A stretch of 64,000 bases of DNA from Brachynemurus nebulosus (GCA_035578155.1 JAPWDM010000001.1:14672725-14736724); one strand, 5' to 3'; positions 45,701 through 55,225 are shown, numbered from the stretch's first letter. The notes: generated by a model not told the origin, from the sequence alone. Program-made: numbers and translations.

Positions 45701-48342
45701 TCTGGCAGAATACTGTATCCCTGTTTTCTCGAGCTGATATACTATCTGGATGTCTTAAACAGGCCTAAAATATATGTCACACATTAATTTTACAATCACT
45801 TACGAAACAATTCAAACGAAATATAAAATAAAATTACCTTACTACTTGTTAACAACATCATTGTGGATCTCTCTAATACTTGTCTGGCAGCAGCCATTTG
45901 TGCTCTGCGTCTTTCATCTTTTAAGTCATTTTGTCGATCGCCAGTTAGGTGTGCTAATTCTACCATTTCGACACCAAATTGGGAAAATGCTTTTACGAAT
46001 TCGGTAAAATTACTTACAGATTCTAATCTACCTAGACTACGTTGTACCTGCAAGGGTAAATAACAAAATTATAGAATAAGTGAAGATGAGATATATTAAA
46101 TTATCTTTCCTTACTGCTACTGTTACCTTATCTTTGGCTAAAAGTAATTGTTTTACAACAACAATATCTGCTAAAAGTAAGACACGAGTGACAGAAGCTA
46201 ATAATGCTCTGGAAGCTCGAACAACCGCACTTCGGTCAGCTATTGTATCTTCACTTGCTGCTTCACAAAGATGCTCAATTGCGGCCCCTAAATACAGCAA
46301 ATGTTAAATAATAAATATACACTTATCAAAAAATTAAAAAAATGAATTTTCAAGTCTTTTACCCTTTTTAAACAATAATTTTAGAAAGAGCTTTTTAAAA
46401 TTTGATTCGCTACTTTTTACTTAAAAAATTTTTTCTACACGGTATAGGATTATTTTTAAAGGATATAAGCACTGAAAAGAATTCTTCAAAATTATGCACA
46501 AGGTGCCGAAAAATTTTTTGAATAAAGTGCATCGTATTTTTTTAAAACATACTTTTAGTTTTAATTTGTGTATTTAAAAGTTTTCCAATGATCATTACTT
46601 TAGGAGTTACTTGTGATTAACCACAAAACGATATTTTTAACATTTGATATCTCCGGAAGTACTGATGCTGTAAACTATAACAAATGGAGCAGGATTTTAA
46701 AAAGCCGAATTATTCTCCTTAAGATAAAAATATCAATTACGCGAAAAAAATTCCCTATCTTTTATAAAATCAATTTTAAAATGTTTGTAAAAAACCACAT
46801 TCTCCTTTTTTTTAGAAAAATCGCGCAAATGACTCAGAAGTTATCCGATTTTATTTGAGTAAAAAAATTTGGGGGGACAGATCTACCCACACTGTCAACT
46901 TCCCATTGGGTTTCCTTAAAGACTAGAGACTATTGTACGTAAAAAATTCTTTCTTCATTTCAGGGGGTTCCTCTCCTGGGGTCCCGACAGAGGCTTTTCC
47001 CCTTGCACCACACCGGGGACTTCGCCCTCTGTACCTAAGGGTGGCGACCCTTATCAAGCAAATGATATTATCATTTGTTCTCAAGATATGCGAGACAAAA
47101 AATATTTCTTTTAATCTCAAATGTTATCGAGTGCCTGTGAAATATTATCAATATATGACGGATTTTTGTCCGTATTTAAACATACACCAATATTCATATG
47201 TCGAGAAAAAATATTTCATCAAAAGTTTGTTATTTTGTGTTCTCTGTTTTTTTTTTTTTTTAAATTTTTTTAATAATTAACATCAATTCGGTTTTTTTGC
47301 CATTATATAATAAAGACATGGTAACAAATCTATATGATCTATGTTGTATTAATAAAGTTAATTCTGTTTTTTATCACAAAAAACAAACCGCTAATCCGAA
47401 TTTGCTGAAATCCGGTTTTCACTTTTTAATTACGCATCTAATGAATTTAGTCCGGAGTTGATATCATCATTTGTTCTCGAGATATGCGAGATGAAAAAAT
47501 TCACGAACGAACTAACGAACCCACACACAGACATTACTCTAAAAACGATGGATTCGGATTCTAGTGACCTTGAAACGTGGAGATATGTCCAAATTAGCGA
47601 TTCGTAAAATCGGACCCATTACAATAACTTCCAATGGGAAGTTAATAATTGATGAATGTTTTTCATCTCGATGTGAAATTACAAACTAAAAATCTAAGTG
47701 ATTTGATAAATTGTTTTTTTAGTACTTTGAATTTAAAAGAAACGTAGTCAAGTAAAGTAATTCTATAACTTCTGAATGGTGTAAAACTTTTAAATAAAGA
47801 ATTAAAGCTAAAAATACGCTCAAAAAAATTACGAAATATGCTCTATTCAAAGAAATTTTCTGCACGTCATAGACAACTTCGAAGTGAAAAATTTTTTTGC
47901 GATGATTATCCTCTAAAATAAATATTAACCTCCAGAAAAAATTTTTTATTCCTGTATCAAAAAGCGCCAAATTTCAAAATGCTCTTTTCAAAATCATAAT
48001 CGAATTTCAAAATCATAATGGAATTATTTTTGACTGAGATCCAACCTCTTTAAAAATGTTCAAAATTCTTGATATAACTTTAATTTTTTTGTTATTTGAT
48101 TATATAGGTATATTTAAAAAAAATTTCCATCTTTTTTGTAACATACCAGCTTGTCGAGCTTCTTTGCAAGCTTCATACATTCCCTGACGGACTTCACTAT
48201 GATCATCGGCGATTGTTTCACCGACGGTAACGAATCTTTCAACAGCGACACTCACCGCTTGACCTACACGCGCCCAAGCAGCAGGAGTCGCAACTGGTCC
48301 ACGCATACTACTCTCACTACGATGTTCTACTAACGTTGATAT
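33584..48342 (-). CDS. alpha-catulin (catenin alpha-like 1), 13 coding exons, 5' end missing
   Basis: Spliced minus-strand gene of the vinculin/alpha-catenin superfamily. Exons in coding order: 48147-48342, 46127-46287, 45838-46047, 45618-45764, 43253-43370, 43028-43173, 39945-40178, 39777-39869, 39519-39713, 39286-39453, 39052-39228, 37904-38110, 33584-33730. All inferred introns are GT-AG and phases join without a frame break, giving 731 residues plus stop. Catulin-type signatures are visible: RVGQAV-type start (ARVGQAVSVAVERFV), VLLLADIVVVKQ, GDRQNDLKDE, TMMLLTSSK-ACLRHP, DFTDSPYTSHEHR, DSEEQAKIAKSGLEMK and MAFSMYQFTRGEGSLKT. Alpha-catenin has RRQQELKD where this protein has GDRQNDLKD, which favours catulin. 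Human catulin is about 734 residues, so only a short N-terminus is missing. Family knowledge: a cytoplasmic linker tied to the dystrophin complex, Rho-GEF (Lbc) signalling and, in worms, BK-channel localisation. Introns are full of transposons. Confidence 0.93.
33841..34849 (+). mobile_element. hAT element, decayed, in the last alpha-catulin intron
   Basis: Termini CAGAGCCGGATCC and GGTCCGGCCCTG. Perfect 8-bp target duplication AACAAGCC at 33833-33840 and 34850-34857. It keeps a transposase C-terminal scrap on the plus strand (34325-34540). Confidence 0.88.
34325..34540 (+). pseudogene. hAT transposase C-terminal dimerisation domain fragment
   Basis: The plus frame reads FAILPVSVVIGERNFSKFKL then IKTYLRNAMKQ, a stop, RLTNLKIISIMHQ, and after a frame change NTFAAKKARKI. 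This matches the conserved end of hAT transposases (LPVSVASGERSFSKLKLIK..., final FA-KKAR). The rest of the enzyme is deleted and the fragment has stops and a frameshift. Confidence 0.82.
35502..35750. mobile_element. hAT-type MITE
   Basis: Termini CAGGGGCGTACACA and TGTATACGCGCCTG. Flanking 8-mers ATAAGTTC / ATCAGTTC differ at one position. No coding capacity. It lies in the last alpha-catulin intron. Confidence 0.8.
36574..37641. mobile_element. hAT element with perfect 8-bp duplication
   Basis: Ends TAGTGATGGGAATAATCGAA and TTCGATTATGCCCATCACTA, with CTAGTAAT duplicated exactly at 36566-36573 and 37642-37649. The subterminal regions are arrays of ATCGATTATTTT-type units (left, 36590-36830) and AATCGAATGATT with TCTCGAGATA (right, 37470-37620). 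The open frame over the left array is not a gene. Confidence 0.88.
37650..37903. other. intronic sequence next to the alpha-catulin exon
   Basis: Nothing recognised beyond the donor at 37903. Confidence 0.5.
37904..38110 (-). CDS. alpha-catulin exon (conserved C-terminal helix bundle)
   Basis: Sixty-nine codons, VPGGPNKKELLENLDRVPTF to VVTTCFECASK. Acceptor ATTAAAG, donor AAG/GTATGC. The frame would run only five more codons past this donor to a TAA at 37886-37888, so an alternative short C-terminus (VCIIF) is possible if the intron is retained. Confidence 0.92.
38111..39051. other. alpha-catulin intron, no insertion recognised
   Basis: A 941-bp AT-rich intron between two phase-0 exons. Confidence 0.7.
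39052..39228 (-). CDS. alpha-catulin exon
   Basis: Fifty-nine codons, ENNDIVKRAKNMSAMAFSMY to VVRQFSYQ. Acceptor CGTAG, donor CAG/GTATGT. It contains the strongly conserved FTRGEGSLKTTQDLFTQAE segment of the C-terminal vinculin-family domain. Confidence 0.95.
39286..39453 (-). CDS. alpha-catulin exon
   Basis: Fifty-six codons, KHGTTSKPLKAVRLDSEEQA to AAIEVDEK. Acceptor TTTACCAG, donor AAA/GTATGC. DSEEQAKIAKSGLEMKMM is a hallmark of the family (human DSEEQAKIAKLGLKL). Confidence 0.93.
39519..39713 (-). CDS. alpha-catulin exon
   Basis: Sixty-five codons, VVTAWHTLQEQPQSQIAAEN to QVYLSLPRPG. Acceptor AACTAG, donor GGG/GTACGA. The frame stays open a little past the donor, but joining at PRPG to the following KHG codons restores the family pattern (human YLSLPKP...). 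Confidence 0.9.
39777..39869 (-). CDS. alpha-catulin exon (31 codons)
   Basis: Short exon, ICKLVRHVALTESLQVAARF to LRVYGPQ, phase 0 at both ends. Acceptor CTGTAG, donor CAG/GTTAGC. It corresponds to the human TCRLLRHISGTEPLEI stretch. Confidence 0.88.
39945..40178 (-). CDS. alpha-catulin exon
   Basis: Seventy-eight codons in phase 0, YEMCATDIEADIDAVLEATR to DCIEHILE. Acceptor TTTTTAG, donor GAG/GTAAAT. A helical mid-region with a proline/serine/arginine-rich linker (LPQHPSPSSRRPDQ). It follows a 2.85-kb intron that carries the 40269-42849 inverted-repeat element. Confidence 0.88.
41410..41705. repeat. two tandem copies of a unit of about 160 bp
   Basis: AAGTGGCATAACTTCCGAAC ... GGTCCCCTATGAATTTAATC ... 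GTAACGGTAGCAACGCCGCT is repeated with small changes. The plus-strand open frame here is a by-product. Confidence 0.8.
42110..42450. repeat. short tandem repeat, AAGACATCAGAAATATGAGCT unit
   Basis: Several imperfect copies of a unit of about 28 bp, TTTAAGACATCAGAAATATG, ending in a palindromic GAATTCATAAAGATATC region at about 42370-42395. Confidence 0.75.
43028..43173 (-). CDS. alpha-catulin exon
   Basis: Two bases of a split glycine codon, then 48 codons, SQLTAALDSLLERSHDFT to VTDRVSHLIEA. Acceptor ATTAG, donor GCG/GTAATG. DFTDSPYTSHEHRQKIL closely matches the human catulin DFTDSAYTSHEHRERIL block. Confidence 0.93.
43253..43370 (-). CDS. alpha-catulin exon
   Basis: Thirty-nine codons plus one base, SDEWETDRTTVSSSIRHLEH to TSENRF(G). 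Acceptor TTTACAG, donor G/GTAATT. The split glycine codon is completed by the next exon. Confidence 0.88.
43628..43832. mobile_element. palindromic MITE, TA target, intronic
   Basis: CAGTGGACTTTCGGAGATTG and its complement at the right end, with TA on both sides (43626-43627, 43833-43834). Central arms GTTTACGTCACACGAACACT pair with AGTATTCGTGTGACGTAAAC. Confidence 0.85.
43924..44460 (+). repeat. three tandem copies of about 170 bp with a protein-like frame, unidentified
   Basis: Copies are anchored at the ACATTTCAT motifs near 43938, 44109 and 44278. On the plus strand, copy 2 reads MTDQLVEKQHFILQEMM and QLMAEMTPGYK (ATG at 44089). Copy 3 keeps QLTAEMTPGYKNS and runs on through TVTLTRRIEGILVSLVEHF to a stop at 44458-44460. 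Copy 1 has a stop. The frame looks like a decayed piece of a real protein, antisense to alpha-catulin and inside its intron. I do not recognise the family. Confidence 0.5.
44574..45462. mobile_element. GC-richer foldback element, intronic
   Basis: GGATGAAGGTGTGTTATGTA on the left pairs with TACATAACACCTTCATCC on the right. Inner pairs: AAAGGACAATGGG with CATTGTCCTTTT, and TTCATGGAGAACCTGACCTT with GGCCAGGTTCTCCAT. The middle (44750-45360) is clearly richer in G and C than its surroundings. No gene was recognised. Confidence 0.65.
45618..45764 (-). CDS. alpha-catulin exon
   Basis: Forty-nine codons in phase 0, ACLRHPDSISAREN to SGMQSPTTQ. Acceptor TTTTAG, donor CAA/GTAATT. ACLRHP continues directly from the SSK end of the preceding exon, as in human catulin (SK-TCLRHP). 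Confidence 0.92.
45838..46047 (-). CDS. alpha-catulin exon
   Basis: Seventy codons in phase 0, from VQRSLGRLESVSNFTEF to STMMLLTSSK. Acceptor CTTGCAG, donor AAG/GTAATT. GDRQNDLKDERRRAQMAAAR is the most diagnostic catulin block in the gene. Confidence 0.95.
46127..46287 (-). CDS. alpha-catulin exon
   Basis: Two bases complete a split glycine codon, then 53 codons run from AAIEHLCEAASEDT to LLLAKDK. Acceptor TTTAG, donor AAG/GTAACA. It holds the conserved SVTRVLLLADIVVVKQ helix of the catulin N-terminal vinculin-like domain. Confidence 0.92.
46897..47645. repeat. inverted-repeat flanked dispersed element, intronic
   Basis: CAACTTCCCATTGGGT at the left and AACTTCCAATGGGAAGTT at the right. TTTGTTCTC(A/G)AGATATGCGAGA occurs twice (about 47077 and 47474). 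The CCTCTCCTGGGGTCCCGACA segment gives small open frames on both strands that are not supported as genes. Confidence 0.5.
48147..48342 (-). CDS. alpha-catulin exon (most N-terminal one found)
   Basis: Coding part of 65 codons plus 1 base, starting ISTLVEHRSESSMRGP and ending CKEARQA. The acceptor is TTTTATAG and the donor is G/GTATGT. The matching human stretch follows the conserved SVEQTLLPLVSQ block, so at least one further upstream coding exon is expected to the right. It enters in phase 0, so the ATG inside it (MRGP) is not the likely start. Confidence 0.9.
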
Positions 48343-48519
48343 CTATAAAAGAAAATATCGAAACAAATATTAGAAATAATAGTGTATTCAATTTTCACTT
48401 TGGCAACACTCGGCCAACACTTAACAGAAGCACCCACTGACATAAGCACAGCAAAGAAATTCAAAAGTAAATTAAAATATTCGAATTATATGGAAGCTTA
48501 TATGGAAGAAAATTTCTTA

Positions 48520-49733
48520 AGGTGCGGATCCACCGAAAAAACATTTGCTTCAAATGTTTGTAGTTGTTTGCAAATGTTTTTAACTGTTTGCGAACATACT
48601 GTCTCCACTGAATAAACAGTTACAAACGATACCCCGTTTGCGAATGTTTGTAGCTCTTCCACGGATTTCTATATTTCTATATAAATGCATATGTATATCA
48701 CATAATATAAAAGATGACTTCAAGTAAAGAATTTATTGTTAGCACTATGTCGTTTGTAATAATCTCTTATAAAAAAGGAAAGAGAAAACATAAATTTTGG
48801 ATACCTAATTTTTTAAAAATAAGAAGTTCTATACAGTTATTAACAGACTTAAAAACAGACATTAGGAGTGGTTTATTTCAAAATTTTTGCCGTATGTGAT
48901 CGGAAGATTTAGAATTTTTAATTTCCCAAATTAGCCCAAAAAATTTGTAAACGGGATAGCCCAAAAAATTTGTAAACGGACTACAGAAACTGTATACCCG
49001 TCCATGTTAGGCTAGCGATAATATTTTTTAGTTACAAGAGATTCTTACAAAAGTCTTATGTATCAATTTCGCATTTCGAGGCAGTTAATTAACAAAGTAA
49101 TTCCCAAATAATTGCCAAAGTATGCACAGCCTTTTTTTTTTTTACCTTTTCACTTCTGAACGACAAGAGTAGAGAATTCCACGCACCCTGCTTTTTAATT
49201 TGATTATAATAAAATTTATTGGTGGTTTACTATACTTCTGGTTTTGATTTAAAAAAATTTGATTAATTGTAGAAATTTTTCATTATCTCAATCCATGTTA
49301 TTTTTATTCGTTAATTAATTTAAAATTACAGTAATCCTTTTTAAAACACAAAACTATGCTGTTATATTTACAACAAAGTAACATAAAACCAAAAATAATA
49401 ATTATCACAGAACAAAAAAATAAGATTCATAGATCCTATTCATATAGACTCATAAATCTTATTCATAGATCCATGATAATTATACATATGGATATATTAT
49501 GTTTGTTGTTCGTATGTATTTCATAATAATATTACATACCATATCCACTAAAAAAACACAAAACGCACCAAACAACGAATTCGCTTTGATGTACCAACTT
49601 TGGTCGGAACACTGACAAACATTAGCAAACAATTGCAAACATTCGTAACGATCGTCTCCACCGAAAAAATTTTGTGTTCGCAAACATTTACAAACATTTG
49701 CAAACAGTCTGCGCGCTTGGTGGATCCGCACCT
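48520..49733 (+). mobile_element. PIF/Harbinger element, decayed
   Basis: Ends AAGGTGCGGATCCACC-type with complement, flanked by TTA on both sides (48517-48519, 49734-49736), the TWA duplication of PIF/Harbinger. The subterminal zones are dense in AAACATTTGCAAAC motifs in both orientations. It carries transposase remains at 48714-48960. It lies just upstream of the first alpha-catulin exon found. Confidence 0.88.
48714..48960 (+). pseudogene. Harbinger transposase N-terminal fragment
   Basis: A frame from MTSSKEFIVST through KRKHKFWIPNFLKIRSS and DIRSGLFQNFCRM, a TGA, then SEDLEFLISQISPK. IRSGLFQNFCRM-SEDxEFLI is a strongly conserved start region of insect Harbinger nucleases. A short duplication (GCCCAAAAAATTTGTAAACGG twice, 48934-48980) and further stops end it. 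The catalytic domain is lost. Confidence 0.82.
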
Positions 49734-50084
49734 TTAGAAATTTTAAGGAATTCATTTGAATTTATATTTCTGAATGTTATGATAAGCAACAAGTGACGTA
49801 AGAGAAATGAAGCAAACGTTCGCTTAGAAATGAAACTGGCAAGAGTCTACGCAACTAATTTAATTAAACTGCCTTAAAATTAAAAGTTATTTTTCTTATA
49901 AAAACTTTTTGTGCTTGGAATAAAACTACAAGTCCTATCGTTCAACTAAAAAATATTAGAACCATCACAAATTTTATCTAAAAAAGGAAAATTGCAGTCA
50001 TGCATGTACATTTACTTTAAATGAATGATGTTGCATTATTTTTTGACTCTAAATAAATTTATCTACGAGACTATCTGTCAGTAC

Positions 50085-50310
50085 CTCCATCTACGATAAT
50101 GGTGGCAAATATGTTTTAACGGAAGGAGGTTCGTCCTTTTAGTACCGTCATTTTCGTAAATAATCGGCATAACAATTCTTCTTTCACTGATGAAATTATA
50201 CATTTTGTGAACGCCGCAATCGCGAGATTTGCAAGAGGGAGTTCCGTTCGAACTCTTAATTCGTAAAAACGGTATGCTATTGTCAAGACGTAAGATTGAA
50301 GCTCGGCGAT
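50085..50310 (-). other. unassigned open stretch of about 70 codons
   Basis: A minus-strand frame without stops includes LQSYVLTIAYRFYELRVRTE and LANLAIAAFTKCIISSVKEE, in a patch less AT-rich than its surroundings. There is no recognisable motif, ATG at the start or clear splice pattern. It does not look like catulin. Possibly chance. Confidence 0.2.
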
Positions 50311-52047
50311 ATTTAAAAGGAATTTGGTATTCTAAATAATTTGATTTTAAATTATCTCATTTAAAGAGAAGGATAACAATTCAAATAAGGAAATGCTCAA
50401 TCCACTGTATTGGGGGGAAAATAGAAATAAACATCGTCTATCGAAAGATGGCAAAATGTTTGTTTTCAAAATTAAAACATAAAAAATGTAATTTATTTAT
50501 TTCTGTATTTGCAAACATTTTTGAGTGATTTAACAGTGTAAATCAATTTTTTAGAGTTCTAGTTAGTGAAAATGCAATTTTTTATATTTGTATATTTTAT
50601 GAAAATCTTAAACGTTTGTTATTACTTATTTATTTATTTATTCAATTAATTATTTATTTTTTGATGTAATTTAGAAGACTGTTTATTAAAGATAGTAGAA
50701 ATAATTTAAAAAAATCTTGGCCACAAAAACTCTGAACTGTATTCAACATTAAACCTTAACTGCCAAGTCTTGTCTCACCTTCCCTTACTAAGAAAAGTTT
50801 TGAAAAATATTGTCATTTTTAATATTTTTTTACTATCTCCATAACTGCTCAGTTTTAGCCGGGAAGTTGCTATAGTAATCTGATTTGGGTTCGGTTGGGA
50901 ACCGATTTGGGTTCCTCCACGAAAGAACAGCTCTTATGACTAACAAGTAAACGTCCCGAGGCCGGACCTATCGATTTTGATGAAACTTAGATATGTTGTA
51001 GAACACTAAAAAATAAGCGGCACGTAGTTTTCTTTATCGGCGGAAAAACGGTTTGAAGGGGTGAAATCGCCCTCCAAAAATTGGGGTAAAAATTTAATTT
51101 TTTAAATATCTCGAAAACGGTAAGAGATTGAGCAAAAGTTTAAATTGGAGATATTGCTCTTTTTTAAAGAGCTATCTATTGGTATGCAATTTGTGAGTCA
51201 CCTTCTTAAATTATATATTAGTTGACATACACTCATTTTTAATATTAACACACTGACAGTGGGTAATAATGTCACAATAAGTGGTTCTGAAGTTCGACTA
51301 TCGTATGTAAGGTTTTTATTAGGTTCCCATTCATTTTCAAAATATCGTTATTTTCGGTATCGATAATTTTCGATAACAAAAACTATAACATCCATTAAAA
51401 AAAAACCTTATGAAAACCTTACAAACGACAGTCCAACTTCAGAACCACTTATTGTGACATTATTACCCCCTGTCAGTGTGTTAATATTAAAAATGAGTGT
51501 ATGTTAACTAATATGTAATTTAAGAGGGTGACTCACCCCCTCTGCAATGTTGCTCAAACTGAATTTTGAAATCGAAAATTTCATTTCTACATTATTCTAA
51601 ATGTCTTAAACTATTTTCCATGAAGAAAAAAAGTAGTACAACTATTCGACACAGTCCCCCCCTAGTTAACTACCCCTAGACTTAATATTAGGACATTGAG
51701 CAAAAACAGGTCAATTAGATTTTTTGACGTAGATTTTAAATCTGTAAATAAAATTTTTATATTGTTTAATTTTCACCCCCTTTTTGCAAAATTAACCCCT
51801 AAATTTTAACCCCCAGCCACCCCTGTTGACACAATTTGAACAAATTGCATACCAATAGATAGCTCTTTAAAAAAGAGCAATATTGCCAATTTAAACTTTT
51901 GCCCTATCTCTTACCGTTTTTAAGATATTTAAAAAATTAAATTTTTACCCCAATTTTTGGAGGGCGATTTCACCCCTTCAAACCGTTTTTCCGCCGATAA
52001 AGAAAAATACGTCTCGCTTATTTTTTAGTGTTCTACAACATATCTAA

Positions 52048-53208
52048 CAAGGAGACTGCACAGCCTTGGGGTCGGCGATTTGGTTGAAATTTTTTTTGGT
52101 GATAGAGTACACTTAATATGTTAAAATATTAAAATAATAGCGCGCACTACTCAGAAAAACTTGTAAAAAAAATAATTAAAAAATTTCAACGCAGCTGGTG
52201 TAGTTAATATACTTGAAAAGGAATACTGTACATAACAGTCCTATTGGTCTAGTGCAATTGGCGTTAGACTGGTAACACAATGGTCATGTGTTCGCAACCG
52301 ACTCTGTTCAACAGAACTTTTTTGTTAATTTTTTTTTTTTTTTAATATTAATGAATGTCTTCTTTATTTATAAAACATCTTATTTAAATTATGTATTTGT
52401 AACAAATCTTTAAATAGGTAAATCTGTAAATAGGTAAGATAAAATAAAATAAAATATAAAACTTTTAAGGTAACATTTATTTAATTGTAAATTATATTAT
52501 TATTCTCTACACACAAGACCCAGAGTGATAGTTGCCATAAAAACATACAAAACAATAATTTTTATTACAATTTACACAACATATGAATGCATGTCCTTTA
52601 CAATTACAGGGTGTCTGTAAGACATCTAGTGAAAAACATATTTGATTAACGTTCATGAAAATGTTCCTTTCATGAAATAATTTTGACGCATATCAGACAT
52701 AATTATTGTTTTGTATGTTTTTGACTATCACTCTGGGTCTTGTGTGTAAAGTATAATAATAATTTACAATTAAATAAATGTTACTTTAAAAGTTTTATAA
52801 TTAATTTTATTTTATCCTACCTATTTACAGATTTACCTATTTAAAAATTTGTTACAAATACATATTTTAAATAAGATGTTTTATAAATAAAGAAGACATT
52901 CATTAATATTAAAAAAAAAAAAAAAAATTAACAAAAAAGTTTTGTTGAACAGAGTCGGTTGCGAACACATGACCATTGTGTTACCAGTCTAACGCCAATT
53001 GCACTAGACCAATAGGACTGTTATGTACAATATTCCTTTTCAAGTATATTAACTACACCAGCTGCGTTGAAATTTTTCAATTATTTTTTTTACAAGTTTT
53101 TCTGAGTAGTGCGCGCTATTATTTTAATATATTAACATATTAAGTGTACTCTATCACCAAAAAAAATTTCAGCCAAATCGCCAACCCCAAGGCTGTGCAG
53201 TCTCCTTG
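52048..53208. mobile_element. nested foldback element with a tRNA-like segment in each arm
   Basis: Ends CAAGGAGACTGCACAGCCTT and complement, flanked by TAA (52045-52047, 53209-53211). The arms pair over roughly 500 bp, including TAGAGTACACTTAATATG. It shares terminal CAAG/CTTG and the 3-bp duplication with its host element but is otherwise different in sequence. Confidence 0.88.
52228..52313 (+). other. tRNA-like segment within the nested foldback
   Basis: TTGGTCTAGTGCAATTGG resembles a Pol III A box with a D-stem pairing (GTCTA / TAGAC). TGTGTTCGCAACCGACTC resembles a B box. The acceptor stem does not pair well, so this is not a functional tRNA. The mirror copy is at about 52945-53030 on the other strand. 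Confidence 0.35.
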
Positions 53209-53259
53209 TAAGTTTTATCAAAATCGATAGGTCCGGCCTTGGGACGTTTACTTGTAAGT

Positions 53260-53950
53260 ACTTTGGTCGTTAACACCGTAATGTCATATTTAATGTTCAG
53301 GTACCGTATCTCACACCTAATGAATCCAAAACTTACGATCTATTAAACAATCAGAACTGTTGAGTTAAGCCATGCTCACCTACTTATAGAACTATTGCTT
53401 CAGACAAAAATAAGAATAAAATTATCACGAAATGCCTATTTATTCTACCAAATAAATTATTCAAAAACAGATCATCGCTATCGAAGTAATTGAACACTCA
53501 CGTCAGTATTACATAAAGATACGCCGCACCGTTTATATAGTATACCATTCAATAACCATCATTAATTATTCATTGTAGAGTACACGCATACCTCTTGATA
53601 ACTATTAAACTGTTCTTTATCTACCTATACATCTGAATATACATAACTGTAACTAACGCCTGGAGCAAAAATGCAACTTCCATATTTAAAATTCAATTCT
53701 TATCTCTCGTATTTCTTTGTCATTGTTGTTTAGAATAGACAGATATATATTTTTGTAATGACATCGGTTGTTAGAACGGATCTTTATATAAAAAATTGTT
53801 ATTTTTATCTATCATAGAAGATATCTGTGGTTAATTAAATAAAAATAATTATTAAAATTTATAAAAAGTGAAATATATTGTTCTTGTGGACATTGCGTGT
53901 TAGGGTAAGTTTAATTATTTTTCTTTCTATTTACCTTTTCCTTAAATATT
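53260..53950. other. non-coding, AT-rich
   Basis: A TGTTAGG/GTAAGT sequence at about 53906 could be a plus-strand donor, but no exon is supported. Confidence 0.35.
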
Positions 53951-53953
53951 ATA

Positions 53954-54057
53954 CAGTAATTATTGCCAAATGGAAACCCTTTCTCTCTCTCACTCTTATA
54001 TATAAATACATAAAGAATGAGTGAGAGAGGGGGTTTCCATTTGGCGAATAATTACTG
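53954..54057. mobile_element. 104-bp palindromic MITE, TA target
   Basis: CAGTAATTATTGCCAAATGG pairs with the right end across the whole element; TA on both sides. The loop region is TATATATAAATACATAAAG. Nearly identical, in inverse orientation, to 55261-55363. Confidence 0.88.
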
Positions 54058-54106
54058 TATTCCGATTCGTTATATAATTTACTATCTATAATAGTATGTT
54101 ACATGA

Positions 54107-54347
54107 CAAGGGCGCCCATACACGGCAGCAAGGAGCTGTTAGAGAAACGTTAAAATGTATGTGGTAGTCAAGAGTTTTTTCTTTAACGTAGCCTAGTATT
54201 TTTGCAACAAGATAAAATTTTACAATATGGTCGAAATTGGAACTTTTTATGGCTACTTTCAAATCGACATTCGTCACCCAAAATATTAAAAATATTCCTT
54301 ACCCCCAATTCTAGCCCCCCTTACAAAACATCATATGGGCGCCCTTG
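54107..54347. mobile_element. hAT-like MITE
   Basis: Termini CAAGGGCGCCCATA and TATGGGCGCCCTTG. Flanking 8-mers TTACATGA / TTACGTAA match at 6 of 8 positions. The minus-strand open frame overlapping it is not supported as a gene. Confidence 0.6.
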
Positions 54348-55078
54348 TTACGTAACTGAATAGTACATTATACACTCGCATAATTGGGCACTCGCCGCTG
54401 CACAACTCTTGCGTAACTTTTTCGCTCGTGTGTAATATGCAACTTACAACCAGTTACGTACTATACTTTATCTATGACTAACGCGAAATTGATGTAAATG
54501 ATATAAATTTCATACGAATATAATTATGTAATACATTATAAAATTATGTAGAACTTGAAATTTATTAAAAACAAAATATTATGTAAACAGTCAGTTGTTA
54601 GGTGAAATTTTTGTACAGATTTTAATATGATACCACAGTATAAAGATTAATAAAAAGTGTAGTGTGCTGTGTCCCTTTACGCACAGGTTTTTGTGTACAA
54701 TTTTCTGTATATAAATCACAGCTTACCAAGCCTTTTAAACAATAAATCGTCCAAAAATGGCCAAATATAAAACATTTATAAAATTAAAGCTGATATAATG
54801 AAATCAAATTGTCTTTAAACATTTAAAATTATGATAAAATATGCTATGTAACATTCACATTGTAATTAATGGATAATATCTCGTTCCGGTCTTTTTAACA
54901 ATCAATCATTATAATTATATCTGACTAATTATCTAACAAATGTGAATATTAAACTGATCACTCTTCACGCACAAATGTTCCGTTTAACAGAAATATTTAT
55001 TATAAAAAGAACAAAATATGTAACATAAGTAATGGAAAACTTAACAATTGTAAATTTTATTAAACATTTTTGTCTTTC

Positions 55079-55225
55079 TTATCTTCTGACAGTAAAATAT
55101 GCATGTTGTAAGGTCGCCCTTAGCTGATAGGTAAATCCAGGTTGAAAATTTTCTACGCCCTCGCGATGTTGAACCTTAACTTCTTGTCCCCAAGGTCTTG
55201 TAGGTTCTTTGAGTTGATGTAACAA
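55079..55225 (-). other. short protein-like frame, unidentified
   Basis: An open minus-strand stretch of 48 codons after a TGA, reading LLHQLKEPTRPWGQEVKVQH and ENFQPGFTYQLRATLQHAYF, then a stop at 55079-55081. The composition looks coding-like, but there is no ATG or known motif. It may be a decayed retroelement or host exon fragment. Confidence 0.25.

Larger units (their letters stand above)
50944..53254. mobile_element. foldback element (same family as 13614-15074) carrying a nested foldback
   Basis: Ends CAAGTAAACGTCCCGAGGCC and GGCCTTGGGACGTTTACTTG, with TAA on both sides (50941-50943, 53255-53257). The left arm from 50944 pairs with 51400-52047. The palindrome is broken near its right end by the insertion at 52048-53208, after which only about 45 bp of the right arm remains. 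Confidence 0.88.

Noticed and set aside
45863..46307. Plus-strand frames across 45863-46063 and 46080-46307
   Set aside because: Antisense shadows of well-supported alpha-catulin exons.
46933..47280. 115-codon plus-strand frame with a proline-rich start
   Set aside because: Lies in an inverted-repeat flanked element; the opposite strand is also open there and no domain is visible.
52228..52313. Functional tRNA gene
   Set aside because: The acceptor stem does not pair and the T-arm is poor; kept only as tRNA-like.
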